From positions 1 through 64,000 of the forward strand of contig DAHXON010000008.1 in the NCBI GenBank assembly GCA_027364875.1: a stretch of 64,000 nt of DNA, written 5' to 3'. Positions 27,249 to 35,656 of the stretch are shown piece after piece. This stretch comes from Chloroflexota bacterium (GTDB lineage Bacteria; Chloroflexota; Limnocylindria; Limnocylindrales; CSP1-4). The notes below the pieces were generated by a model. It was given only the letters and a program-made list of their open reading frames with translations. It did not search any database and was not told where the DNA came from. The translations under genes were made by a program, and so were the position numbers. Within the stretch, counting starts at the first letter, position 1, and each line of letters begins with the position of its first letter.

Positions 27249-27277
27249 AATGTACGGAAGTACGACGGACGTGTCAA
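27249..27277 (-). promoter_or_regulatory. housekeeping-type promoter of the ABC-rsgA operon
   Basis: Minus-strand TTGACA (27277-27272), 17-nt spacer, TACATT (27254-27249). This is the best sigma-70-type promoter in the window, and it predicts a start near 27242, placing the whole leader switch in the transcript. Confidence 0.8.
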
Positions 27278-27381
27278 CCGTTAGTACGTCAGGTGACGTT
27301 TCTCGGATCACCCGGAGTTCAGATCGAGGCGGACAGACGGCTCCGGAGCTCCACCAGCCGGCTGCTGTCGCGGACGATCAG

Positions 27382-28395
27382 CTACGGCTCCACGACGATC
27401 TGCTCGGGGGCCGGCTCCAGGACGCGCCGGGCCTGCCTGCTCCGTTCGATCATCGCGTCGATAGTGTGCACGTCGAGCACGCCGGCATCGGCGAGCGGCT
27501 GGTTGACGGTCGTGAGCGGGGGCCAGAAGTGGGACGACTCGGCGATGTTGTCGACGCCGACCACGGCAATGTCCTCAGGGATCTGCCTGCCGACCGTGTG
27601 TGCCGCGTGCATGAGGCCCAGGGCCATCTGGTCGTTGCTGGCGAAGACGGCGTCGAGGTCGGGGCAGGTCTCGAGAAGCCGGTACAGTGCCTGCTCACCG
27701 CAGGCCACGGTCCAGTCACCCTCGACGATCAGGCAATCCTCGGCTTCGCGGCCGGTGGCCTCGATGGTTTCGCGCCAGCCGGCGAGACGCTGCCGCGCCT
27801 CCCACCAGCTCATCGGACCGGTGACTATGCCGATATGCCGCGCGCCTCCGTCGAGCAGGTGCTGGGTCGCGAGACGCCCCATCGCGGCGTTGTCGATGCT
27901 GACGGTTGGGAACTGGCTCCGGCCGTTCATCGGGCCGACCAGCAGCACGGGGCCGTTGCCGTCGATACCGCCGGATCGAGCCCAGCTCCGATTGTCGCCG
28001 ACCTCGGGCACGGCCCAGATGATGCCGTCCACCTGCCGGGCGCGCAGCCCCGTCAGGATCGAGTCGGCGTCGACCGTCTCGGGGTCGAGGATCAGCGTGA
28101 GGGAGATGCCGTAGCCCATTTCGGCCGCTGTCCGCTCGATTGCGCCGACTATGCGTGACGGGCCGAAGTACTCGAGTCCGTACGCCACGACCCCGAGCTG
28201 ATGGCTGCGGCCCTGGGTCAGCCCCCGCGCGAGCATGTTGGGGGCGTAGCCGGTCTCCCGGATCACCTCCTGGACGCGTTCGAGGGTCTCCGGCGCAACG
28301 TCAGGGCGGTTGTTGATGACGCGCGACACGGTCTGCGTCGAGACGCCGGCGGCCGCCGCGACGTCGCGGATGGTCGGACGCTTCGACTTGGCCAT
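27382..28395 (-). CDS. LacI-family transcriptional regulator (arabinose operon)
   Basis: The 337-residue repressor has a LacI helix-turn-helix at residues ~7-28 (TIRDVAAAAGVSTQTVSRVINN), the hinge (TLERVQEVIRETGYAPNMLARGLTQGRS) and a periplasmic-binding-protein-like ligand domain (VVAYGLEYFGPSRIVGAIERTAAEMGYGISLTL..., VAVVGVDNIAESSHFWPPLTTVNQPL). ATG 28395 has a GGAGGAG at 11-nt spacing and gives the usual MAKSKRPTIRDVA start. It is divergent from the sugar-ABC/araADB operon, whose promoter carries a near-palindromic operator. It likely represses that operon, with arabinose or a product as inducer. Confidence 0.9.
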   Translation of the reverse strand: MAKSKRPTIRDVAAAAGVSTQTVSRVINNRPDVAPETLERVQEVIRETGYAPNMLARGLTQGRSHQLGVVAYGLEYFGPSRIVGAIERTAAEMGYGISLTLILDPETVDADSILTGLRARQVDGIIWAVPEVGDNRSWARSGGIDGNGPVLLVGPMNGRSQFPTVSIDNAAMGRLATQHLLDGGARHIGIVTGPMSWWEARQRLAGWRETIEATGREAEDCLIVEGDWTVACGEQALYRLLETCPDLDAVFASNDQMALGLMHAAHTVGRQIPEDIAVVGVDNIAESSHFWPPLTTVNQPLADAGVLDVHTIDAMIERSRQARRVLEPAPEQIVVEP

Positions 28396-28556
28396 GGCGC
28401 TGTGCTCCTCCCTGTGCGATCGGACGCGCTCAGATGATTCTGTCGCATCGACAGGTTCGATGCATTCGTTTTCATGCGGCTGGTCGCACGGTCCGCGACT
28501 CGCCCGGGCCGGCGCCCCGGGGAGCGGGCGCGGTGGCCGGGCCCGTCTTTCGCCTA

Positions 28557-28585
28557 TTGACTCGGCGTGCGGCCGCTGATAGCCT
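28557..28585 (+). promoter_or_regulatory. promoter of the arabinose operon
   Basis: TTGACT (28557-28562), 17-nt spacer, TAGCCT (28580-28585). The predicted start near 28592 falls inside the adjoining palindrome at 28586-28621, which fits repression by blocking RNA polymerase. Confidence 0.65.
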
Positions 28586-28621
28586 GTTACCGCTCCCGTT
28601 ACCGTTACCGGGAACGATAAC
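28586..28621 (+). promoter_or_regulatory. LacI-type operator of the arabinose operon
   Basis: The core, 28598-28621, is a 24-bp palindrome centred on CCGG that is symmetric at 20 of 24 positions, with ends GTTA and TAAC and inner arms CGTT/AACG. A further GTTACCG half-site starts at 28586. LacI-family proteins bind such CG-centred palindromes. It directly follows the -10 box and lies between the divergent regulator and the operon. Confidence 0.7.
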
Positions 28622-29134
28622 ATCGGTTGGACCGTCTCGCAATGAGTAGTCCGGGGAACGGAGAAGCCCCAGGCAAAGGCTCTTATCTGCGAAGGCGGGG
28701 AAGCGGCGAACGCAACAGCAGCGGAGGCGGCTTCGAGGCGACTGCCGTGGGAGGCGGCGATCCTCGATGCGGCGGAGGACGGATAGCCGAGATCGGGTGA
28801 GGCCACCGGCCAGCCGGGAAGACAGCCAGGTGGCTGGCGGCTGATAGACCGGTCTTCGTCATACGGCACGTCCATGGCGGGTCGGAGTGCGAGTCCAGCC
28901 TTGTGGAGACCCTGGATTCGGGCCCCAGCCCTGACCGCGACCGCTTGCGAGCGTACGGCCCTGCCTGTCGCGACCGAGGAGGTGTGGATGACCCTAGGCG
29001 CCAGTTGACCCGCGATGGAGGCGAGATACCGCACGAGTCAGTGGAGAGACGGGCAGCGAGGCAGCACGGGTCTGCCTCAGCCAGATGAGTGCAGGACACC
29101 GCCACAACTGCCCCAGACACGGAGAGACCACCAG
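28622..29134 (+). other. long 5' untranslated region of the arabinose operon
   Basis: If the promoter at 28557-28585 is the main one, the first gene has a leader of about 540 nt. No convincing gene is seen. Short inverted repeats (GCCACC/GGTGGC around 28799-28838; CAGCCA-GG-TGGCTG near 28825) suggest RNA structure. I recognise no riboswitch class here. The segment 28396-28556 between regulator and promoter shows nothing further. Confidence 0.4.
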
Positions 29135-30139
29135 ATGACCAACTCTCGGACTATCCGGATCGCCGCGGCGATCGCAGTTACGGCCCTTCTGGCCGGCTGC
29201 TCGGCGAGTGCAGCCACCCCCCCAGCCACCGCCAAGACCTACACGTACAAGGACATGACGGTCGGGTTCATCCAGACCGGTTCTGAGTCCGGCTGGCGCG
29301 CGGCCAACACCTCGTCCTTCAACGAAGACGCCAAGTCCAAGGGCATCACCCTCAAGTTCTACGATTCGCAGAACAAGATCGAGAACCAGATCACGGCCTT
29401 CAACCAGTTCATCCAGGATCCCCAGGTCAACGTCATCGTTCTCGCCGCAGTCGGCACCACCGGCTACGACGACGTTCTCAAGCAGGCCAAGGCCGCCGGC
29501 AAGGTCGTCGTCCTTGAAGACCGCCGCATCGAGGCCGACTCGAGCCTGTACTACACGTACATCGGGTCCGACTTCAACGCCGAGGGCCAGAAGGGCGCCA
29601 AGGCGATGTGCGATCTCCTGAAGAACAGCACGGGCAAGAAGGTCGTCGAGATCGGTGGCGACCAGGCTGCCTCCGCGGCGATCGACCGCGCCAAGGGCTT
29701 CCGCGAGAAGATGGGTGACTGCGGCATCACCGTCACCGCCACCCAGTCTGCCCCGGGTTGGGATCCCGTCCAGGGCAAGGCGATCATGGAAGCCTATCTG
29801 AAGAACAGCAAGGACATCCAGGGCGTCTACGCGCACAACGACGAGCTGGCCATTGCTGCCATCCAGGCCATCGAGGCTGCCGGCCTGACGCCCGGCAAGG
29901 ACATCCAGGTCGTCGGCTTCGACGCCACGGCAAACGGCTTCAAGTACCTCATCAGCGGCAAGCTCGGTGCCGACATCGAGTGCAACCCGCTTCTGGCCCC
30001 CCAGGTCTACGAAGCGGCCCTCAAGGCCCTCAACGGCGACAACAGCGTTCCGAAGTGGGTTCCCTCCCAGGAAGGCGAGTTCTTCGCCGCCCAGGGCGCG
30101 GCGACCCTTCAGTCGATCCTCGACACCCGCAAGTACTAG
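29135..30139 (+). CDS. sugar ABC transporter substrate-binding lipoprotein (YtfQ-like)
   Basis: The 334-residue protein has a lipoprotein signal (IAAAIAVTALLAGC, Cys at 22), then a type I periplasmic-binding fold. The matches to galactofuranose-binding YtfQ are close: MTVGFIQTGSESGWRAANTSSF, IENQITAFNQFIQDPQVNVIVLAAV, VVVLEDRRIEADSSLYYTYIGSDF, and VYAHNDELAIAAIQAIEAAGLTPGKDIQVVGFDA. Position before an ATPase, two permeases and araADB suggests uptake of L-arabinose, perhaps in furanose form. ATG 29135 follows GGAGAGA. Two strong hairpins directly follow the stop, so this cistron may be more abundant than the rest. Confidence 0.92.
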   Translation: MTNSRTIRIAAAIAVTALLAGCSASAATPPATAKTYTYKDMTVGFIQTGSESGWRAANTSSFNEDAKSKGITLKFYDSQNKIENQITAFNQFIQDPQVNVIVLAAVGTTGYDDVLKQAKAAGKVVVLEDRRIEADSSLYYTYIGSDFNAEGQKGAKAMCDLLKNSTGKKVVEIGGDQAASAAIDRAKGFREKMGDCGITVTATQSAPGWDPVQGKAIMEAYLKNSKDIQGVYAHNDELAIAAIQAIEAAGLTPGKDIQVVGFDATANGFKYLISGKLGADIECNPLLAPQVYEAALKALNGDNSVPKWVPSQEGEFFAAQGAATLQSILDTRKY

Positions 30140-30144
30140 TCACG

Positions 30145-30221
30145 AATCGGGCGTCCGGCCCTCCGCCGGCGCCTGATTCCCAGGGCGATGAGGAGGAGTG
30201 GCACCAGCTTCTCCTCATCGC
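30145..30221 (+). other. two strong hairpins after the binding-protein gene
   Basis: Hairpin 1 (30145-30178) is a ~14-bp stem, AATCGGGCG-t-CCGGC with its complement, around a CCTCC loop, beginning 5 nt after the stop codon. Hairpin 2 (30185-30221) is a perfect 11-bp stem GCGATGAGGAG / CTCCTCATCGC. Neither is followed by a T tract. Such structures after binding-protein genes commonly protect the upstream mRNA from 3' exonucleases and reduce expression of the transporter genes behind. Confidence 0.65.
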
Positions 30222-30316
30222 ACCTCCAGGCGTCCTCGCCGCAGCCTCATCTACCAGACCCAGCCCTCGTTCCGGTCGCCCCCATGCCCGGGCCGACGGC
30301 TCCAGACGGTGACTTC

Positions 30317-31837
30317 ATGCCAGACTCGAGCCGCGACATCGTAGTAATGAAGGGCATAGACAAGTCCTTCCCGGGCGTGCACGCGCTCCAGAACGTGGAC
30401 TTCTCCCTGGCCACAGGCGAGATCCATGCGCTGGTAGGGGAAAACGGAGCCGGCAAGTCCACCCTGATCAAGATCCTGACCGGTGTGGATCGGGCAGACC
30501 GCGGGACGATCGAAGTCGATGGCAAGACCGTCTCGATTCGCAACCCGCTCCACGCGCAGGAGATGGGGATCAGCACGGTCTACCAGGAAGTCAACCTGTG
30601 CCCCAACCTGACGGTTGCGGAGAACATCCTGATCGGGCGCCAGCCTTCGCGCCTCGGCAGCGTGGACTGGAATTCCCTGAACAAGCGCGCGGCGGAATAC
30701 CTTCGCGAGCTGGACGTCGACATCGACGTGACTCGAACCCTCGGCTCGTACTCCGTCGCGATCCAGCAGATGGCGGCCATCGCACGGGCGCTCGTGATAT
30801 CGAACGCCAAGGTCCTGATCCTCGATGAGCCGACCTCGAGCCTGACTCAGCACGAGACCGATCAGCTGTTCAAGGTGATGCGGAAGCTCAAGAGCGAGGG
30901 CATCGCGATCGTCTTCATCACCCACTTCCTGGACCAGGTCTACGGGGTGACGGACCGGGTCACCGTTCTGCGGAACGGCACGCTGGTGGGAACGTACGAG
31001 ACGAACTCGCTGTCCCGGCTCGAGCTCATCCGGTTGATGCTGGGGCGGAGCATCACCGACCTCGACGACATGACGGCCCACAAGATCGAGTCGAGCCTGC
31101 ACATCTCCGCGGAGACGCTGATAGAGGCCAAAGAGCTCGGTCTGTCGAACTCAGTCGATCCGTTCGACCTGAAGCTGCACGCGGGCGAGGTGGTGGGGCT
31201 CGCCGGACTGCTCGGCTCGGGGCGGACGGAAGTCGCGAACCTGCTCTTCGGGGTCGATCGACCCGACTCGGGCCAGCTCGTGATGGACGGCAAGGTCGTG
31301 GACGACTTCTCGCCGGCCGCCTCCATCGAGCGTGGCGTGGCTCTGTGCCCGGAGGACCGCAAAGTCGAGGGCATCGTCGGCGACCTGACCGTCCGGGAGA
31401 ACATCGTCCTGGCGCTGCAGGCGAGGCAGGGCTGGTTCAGGCGGATCGGCAAGAAGCGGCAGATGGAGATCGCCGACCGCTACATCAAGCTGCTGAACAT
31501 CAGCACCCCCACCGCGGACCAGCAGGTCAAGAACCTGAGCGGCGGCAATCAGCAGAAGGTGATCCTGGCCCGCTGGCTGGCCGCCCACCCCAAGCTCCTG
31601 ATCCTCGACGAGCCCACCAGGGGCATCGACGTGGGCACCAAGGCGGACATACAGAAGCTCGTCCTTTCTCTGGCTGAAGAAGGGACCTCTTGCGTTTTCA
31701 TCTCGTCCGAGCTCGACGAGGTTCTCCGGACCAGCCATCGGATCGTCGTGATGCGTGACCGCGAGAAGGTCATGGAGTTCTCAGGGAAGGTCGACGAGAA
31801 GGAGATCATGCAGGCGATCGCGGGAAGTGAGTCATGA
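30317..31837 (+). CDS. sugar ABC transporter ATPase, CUT2 type (two ABC domains)
   Basis: The 506-residue protein has two fused ABC modules, as in AraG/YtfR. The first has GENGAGKST, a degenerate signature (LGSYSVAIQQMAAIARAL) and LILDEPTSSL. The second has GLLGSGRTE at Walker A, LSGGNQQKVILARWL and LILDEPTRGIDVGTK. It energises uptake with the two permeases downstream. ATG 30317 gives the family start (IVVMKGIDKSFPGVHALQNVDF); the ribosome-binding site is weak (GGTGA). Its stop overlaps the first permease start (ATGA). Confidence 0.93.
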   Translation: MPDSSRDIVVMKGIDKSFPGVHALQNVDFSLATGEIHALVGENGAGKSTLIKILTGVDRADRGTIEVDGKTVSIRNPLHAQEMGISTVYQEVNLCPNLTVAENILIGRQPSRLGSVDWNSLNKRAAEYLRELDVDIDVTRTLGSYSVAIQQMAAIARALVISNAKVLILDEPTSSLTQHETDQLFKVMRKLKSEGIAIVFITHFLDQVYGVTDRVTVLRNGTLVGTYETNSLSRLELIRLMLGRSITDLDDMTAHKIESSLHISAETLIEAKELGLSNSVDPFDLKLHAGEVVGLAGLLGSGRTEVANLLFGVDRPDSGQLVMDGKVVDDFSPAASIERGVALCPEDRKVEGIVGDLTVRENIVLALQARQGWFRRIGKKRQMEIADRYIKLLNISTPTADQQVKNLSGGNQQKVILARWLAAHPKLLILDEPTRGIDVGTKADIQKLVLSLAEEGTSCVFISSELDEVLRTSHRIVVMRDREKVMEFSGKVDEKEIMQAIAGSES

Positions 31838-32949
31838 AAGGAAATCGGAGGATCTGGGCCCGGCTCACGGACAGCATGCTGTTCCTGCCGACTGTCGCGT
31901 TGCTCCTCATGTTGCTGGTCGACGCGATCTTCCGACCGGGCTTCTTCACGCTCGAGTTCAAGGACGGCCACCTCTACGGGAACCTGATCGACATCCTGGT
32001 CCACGGGTCGCCGACCATGATCCTGGCCATGGGCATGACTCTCGTCATCGCCACCGGCGGTGTCGACCTCTCAGTGGGCGCGGTCATGGCCATCAGCGCT
32101 TCGGTCGCCGCGATCATGATGAACCCGACGATCGTGGGGATGAACCTCGCCGACCCCAAGCTGTTCATCAACAACCCGCAGTACACGTGGATGCCCCTGC
32201 CCCTGGTCATCATCGTGCCGCTCATCGTCGCGACGCTCTGTGGTTTGTGGAACGGGGTGCTCGTCTCCTACGGCCGGATCCAGCCGATGGTCGCGACCCT
32301 CGTGCTGATGATCGCGGGCCGCGGCATCGCCCAGCTCATCACCAACGCCATCCAGATCATCATCTTCAACGACACGTACGCCTTCATCGGCAACGGCTAC
32401 ATCGTCTTTCCGTTCGCCCTGTACGTGGCCCTGGCGTTATTCGTCGTCGCGTGGCTCATAGCCTGGCGGACACCCATAGGTTTGTTCGTCCAATCGGTCG
32501 GCATCAACTTCCGTTCGAGCTACTACAGCGGTATCGACGAGAAGAAGGTCAAGCTTTTCGCCTACGCGTTCTGCGGCTTCTGCGCCGGGATCGCGGGGCT
32601 GATCGTGACCTCGAACATCAGAACGTCCGACGCGAACCAGATCGGGCTAAACAGTGAGCTCGACGCGATCCTCGCAGTCGTCATCGGCGGCACCCTGCTG
32701 GGCGCCGGCGGGCGCTTCTCACTGATGGGCAGCGCGATCGGCGCACTCGTCCTCCAGACCATGATCACGTCCACGCTGTCGTTCGGCGTGCCGGCGAGCG
32801 CGATCACGGCGGTCAAAGCCCTCGTTGTCATTGCCGTCGTCCTGCTCTACGCCGAACAGGTCAAGAACTTCACGCGCGGACTCGGGAACATCTCGATCCC
32901 AGGCTTCAGGGGCCGCGGTGGCTCCACCCTCGAGGAGGTCGCTCAATGA
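31834..32949 (+). CDS. sugar ABC transporter permease (YtfT-like)
   Basis: The 371-residue CUT2/BPD-transp-2 permease has ~9-10 membrane helices. The family marker GGVDLSVGAVMAISASVAAIMM is near residue 75, and the coupling region is ILAVVIGGTLLGAGGRFSLMGSAIGALVLQTMITSTLSFGVP. The YtfT-type sequence KLFAYAFCGFCAGIAGLIVTSNIRTSDANQIGLNSELDAI is well conserved. Start overlaps the ATPase stop and its own stop overlaps the next permease start (ATGA both sides), giving tight stoichiometry. It works as a heterodimer with the next gene product. Confidence 0.93.
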   Translation: MKGNRRIWARLTDSMLFLPTVALLLMLLVDAIFRPGFFTLEFKDGHLYGNLIDILVHGSPTMILAMGMTLVIATGGVDLSVGAVMAISASVAAIMMNPTIVGMNLADPKLFINNPQYTWMPLPLVIIVPLIVATLCGLWNGVLVSYGRIQPMVATLVLMIAGRGIAQLITNAIQIIIFNDTYAFIGNGYIVFPFALYVALALFVVAWLIAWRTPIGLFVQSVGINFRSSYYSGIDEKKVKLFAYAFCGFCAGIAGLIVTSNIRTSDANQIGLNSELDAILAVVIGGTLLGAGGRFSLMGSAIGALVLQTMITSTLSFGVPASAITAVKALVVIAVVLLYAEQVKNFTRGLGNISIPGFRGRGGSTLEEVAQ

Positions 32950-34589
32950 GCGCCATCGCCCCAAACCTCGAGGTGGCGCCCGCCGCCCGAGGCACGCGGC
33001 TGAGGGCCGTGCTGTCCAGGGCGGTCGACCGGAACCGCAAGTTCGTGCCGCTCGGCTCGACGATCGCGCTCTTCCTGATCGTCTACCTCTACGGCTACCT
33101 GTCCTATCCGGCGATGCAGGATGGCCAGGCCTTCTTCAATCTCTTCGACGCGGCTCCGTTCCTGATCGTCACCGTCGTCGGCGAGAGCTTCGTGATCCTC
33201 TCCGGCGGGATCGACCTTTCGGTCAGCGGCATCCTGGCCCTGTCCACCGTGGTCGCGGCCTCGCTGCTCTACATGGGCTGGAGCCCGTGGGTGGTATTTC
33301 CGATCGTGCTCCTGGTGGGGACCATTTTCGGCGTCGTGATGGGCTGGTTCATCACGTATCTCAAGGTTCAGCCCTTCATCGCCACTCTCGCCGGCATGTG
33401 GCTGGCGCGCGGCCTGTGCTATGTCATCAGCGACGCCGAGGTCCGCATCAACAACGCGACGTACACGACCCTTGGCCAGACCAAGATCCTGATCCCGGGG
33501 CTCGCGGATCCGGTCACCAAGCGCGGCGACTACATCACGTATCTGGTGGTTGTCGCGCTCCTCATCTTCGCCTTCGGCCTCTATCTGGCGCATTTCACGC
33601 GGTTCGGGCGCACCGTCTACGCAATGGGCGGTGGCAACGGCGCCAACGAGGTCTCGGCCCGGATGATGGGTCTGGCGGTGAACCGCACGAAGGTTCTCGT
33701 CTACACGTTCAGCGGTTTCTGCTCGGCGGTGGCCGGGATCCTGTACAGCATCTACGTAATGTCCGGCCGCGGGACGCACGGCACCGGCTTCGAGATGACG
33801 ACGATCGCCGCGGTGGTCATCGGCGGCATCGCCCTGACCGGCGGCGAGGGCTACCTGATAGGTGCGCTCGTCGGCGTGCTGATCACCTCGCTGATCCAGA
33901 GCATGATCCAGTACAACGGCCAGCTGAGCTCGTGGTGGGTCTACATCTTCATCGGCGGCCTCATGCTCATATTCATCGGCATCCAGAGCCTCGTCGCCTC
34001 CTGGAACGCCGCGGCGCTGGCCCGGGCCAAGGCCGGGGGCCACGGCCGGCCGCGACCACGAGCTGTCTGGTACAAGCGGAAGGGCACCCGGCGGGTTGCC
34101 GCCCTGGGCGCCATCGCAATCGCGGCAATGGCGACCGTGAACGTCGTCTTCCCGTTCGTCTTCCCCAAGCAAGCCACACTGACCTGCACTCTCCAGGACA
34201 TGCGGCCTCAGCAGGCAAAATCGCTGTCCGACGGCGGTGCGGTCATCGTTCTCGAGCGCAACGGCAGCACTTCCTGCGTGGATCAGCTTTACGCCATCTA
34301 CGCCGATGGCAAAGTCGTTTCCGACTTCGGCGGCGGCGACACCAAGGAGACCCAGATAGGGACGGCCAAGGTCGACACCTTGCTCAAGCAGATAAACGAC
34401 CTCGGCTTCTTCACGCCCAACTTCTACACCACCTCGCATACGCCCTGCCTGGCTTGTTATCGATACTCCACGACCGTCACGTACCAGGGGCAAACCAAGA
34501 CCGTAGACGCGGTAGACGGGGGGACAGACGCACCCGCGAACTACTGGATCATGAGCGGCGCCCTTACGGCAGCCGTGGCCAGGCCTTAG
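32946..34589 (+). CDS. sugar ABC transporter permease (YjfF-like) with extra C-terminal extracytoplasmic domain
   Basis: Residues ~30-350 form a YjfF/BPD-transp-2 permease (SFVILSGGIDLSVSGILALSTVVAASLLYMG; TTIAAVVIGGIALTGGEGYLIGALVGVLITSLIQ). Family members end there at about 320-330 residues. This 547-residue protein continues with a basic linker, an added membrane helix (VAALGAIAIAAMATVNVVFPFVF, ~383-405) and a ~140-residue exported domain with five Cys (TLTC, TSC, CLAC...). Its pattern (YAIYADGKVV...VDTLLKQINDLGFF...STTVTYQGQTKTVDAV) resembles DUF6438-type domains of exported proteins. The extra domain might contact the binding lipoprotein or the unknown lipoprotein encoded next. Confidence 0.88.
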   Translation: MSAIAPNLEVAPAARGTRLRAVLSRAVDRNRKFVPLGSTIALFLIVYLYGYLSYPAMQDGQAFFNLFDAAPFLIVTVVGESFVILSGGIDLSVSGILALSTVVAASLLYMGWSPWVVFPIVLLVGTIFGVVMGWFITYLKVQPFIATLAGMWLARGLCYVISDAEVRINNATYTTLGQTKILIPGLADPVTKRGDYITYLVVVALLIFAFGLYLAHFTRFGRTVYAMGGGNGANEVSARMMGLAVNRTKVLVYTFSGFCSAVAGILYSIYVMSGRGTHGTGFEMTTIAAVVIGGIALTGGEGYLIGALVGVLITSLIQSMIQYNGQLSSWWVYIFIGGLMLIFIGIQSLVASWNAAALARAKAGGHGRPRPRAVWYKRKGTRRVAALGAIAIAAMATVNVVFPFVFPKQATLTCTLQDMRPQQAKSLSDGGAVIVLERNGSTSCVDQLYAIYADGKVVSDFGGGDTKETQIGTAKVDTLLKQINDLGFFTPNFYTTSHTPCLACYRYSTTVTYQGQTKTVDAVDGGTDAPANYWIMSGALTAAVARP

Positions 34590-34595
34590 TCAGCC

Positions 34596-35546
34596 ATGAG
34601 AGACGTTGCCCTTATGAACCTCCGCAAGGTTGCCTTTCTGGTGGCCATCCTCGGGCTGGTCGGAACCGGCTGCGACTACATAGTCCCGCCCATCGATTTC
34701 TCGACGGCCACGCCCAACGTGGCCAACGAAGGCTGGGCGGGGATCGTGACGAACGTGTCCGAGGCCAGCGGGAGCCTCCACGTCGATCTGTCGATCGTCA
34801 ACAAGACCGGCGACTGGAGCGCCATGGACGTGGCCTCCAGCAAAGCCAGCGTGACGGACTCCGCGGGCAAGAGCACTACCTGCTCCAGGGTATTCGTCGG
34901 CACGGCGGTCTTCGTCAACGACGGCGGGTGGTACCTGCCGCCCGGGTTCGTCATGAAGGGCTACACCGGCGGGACCGTGGCCAAACCTGCGGTCCAGCCC
35001 ATCTACGTCGAATGCGACGGAGTTGCCAAATCCGCGGCATCCAAGCTACGGATCGACTACAGATACATCCAGGGCCCGTTCAACTACTACACCCCGTCCA
35101 AGTACATCGGCGACTCGATGACCCTGGACCTCGCCACGGTCGTGACCGACACCAAGTACCCGGTGGCGAGCACGGTAGACAAACTGATTACCAAGTCGGA
35201 TGCGGTTCTTGCCGGCATCAACAACTGCACCGTGCAGCTGACGGACGTCAAGAGGACCGACCAGGGGATCGAGCTCTCATGGCAGAGCACGAACCCGGGC
35301 GAATACCCGGCGTACGTCCACATCGGCCTGCCTCCCGTGATCGGCAGCGACGGGATCCTGTACGGGTTCTATCAGAGCCCGCACCTGGAGACCCCGCCGA
35401 TCACGCCCTCGGGCGGCGGTAAGGCAGACTGGACGACCAAGGTTGCCGTACCGGCGGACGTCAGCGGTCTCTACGTTCTGCTGCCGCTCGAGACGAAGCA
35501 GCAGAAGTACTTCGTCGATCACGTGATCGACATCACGGACAAGTAG
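34596..35546 (+). CDS. hypothetical lipoprotein in arabinose operon
   Basis: The 316-residue protein has a lipoprotein signal peptide (VAFLVAILGLVGTGC, Cys ~26) and an all-beta-looking exported region. Two DUF4352-like stretches are suggested: GSLHVDLSIVNKTGDWSAMDVASSKASVTDSAGKSTTCSRVF and VQLTDVKRTDQGIELSWQSTNPG. I cannot name the family. ATG 34596 lies 6 nt after the permease stop, with ATG 34614 as an alternative; neither has a clear ribosome-binding site, which suggests translational coupling. It may help bind sugar or polymer at the surface. Confidence 0.7.
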   Translation: MRDVALMNLRKVAFLVAILGLVGTGCDYIVPPIDFSTATPNVANEGWAGIVTNVSEASGSLHVDLSIVNKTGDWSAMDVASSKASVTDSAGKSTTCSRVFVGTAVFVNDGGWYLPPGFVMKGYTGGTVAKPAVQPIYVECDGVAKSAASKLRIDYRYIQGPFNYYTPSKYIGDSMTLDLATVVTDTKYPVASTVDKLITKSDAVLAGINNCTVQLTDVKRTDQGIELSWQSTNPGEYPAYVHIGLPPVIGSDGILYGFYQSPHLETPPITPSGGGKADWTTKVAVPADVSGLYVLLPLETKQQKYFVDHVIDITDK

Positions 35547-35656
35547 CCAAGCCAGTCGCCAGGCGGCTCTGAGTCGCCCTGGCCCAGTAGCGCGTGGTCT
35601 CGTGGCGGACGTCGAGAGGCAGCCGCCACGAGGTGGAAGCGATCGGAGCAAGGCGA

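Larger units (their letters stand above)
26940..27381. other. leader and promoter region of the ABC-rsgA operon
   Basis: This 442-nt stretch separates the ABC ATPase start from the lacI-type gene's stop. It holds, reading on the minus strand, a consensus promoter (27277-27249), a structured leader of about 160 nt, a 29-codon upstream ORF, an antiterminator/terminator pair and then ~110 nt of 5' UTR to the ATPase. Further hairpins in the leader are CCGGGC/GCCCGG, CCGTTC/GAACGG, CCCGC/GCGGG and GGCGGT/ACCGCC. 27278-27381 shows nothing clear. Confidence 0.7.

Noticed and set aside
32825-35422. An 865-codon open frame overlapping the second permease and lipoprotein genes
   Set aside because: Low-complexity Arg/His-rich translation, no start signals; the true permease and lipoprotein frames are clear.
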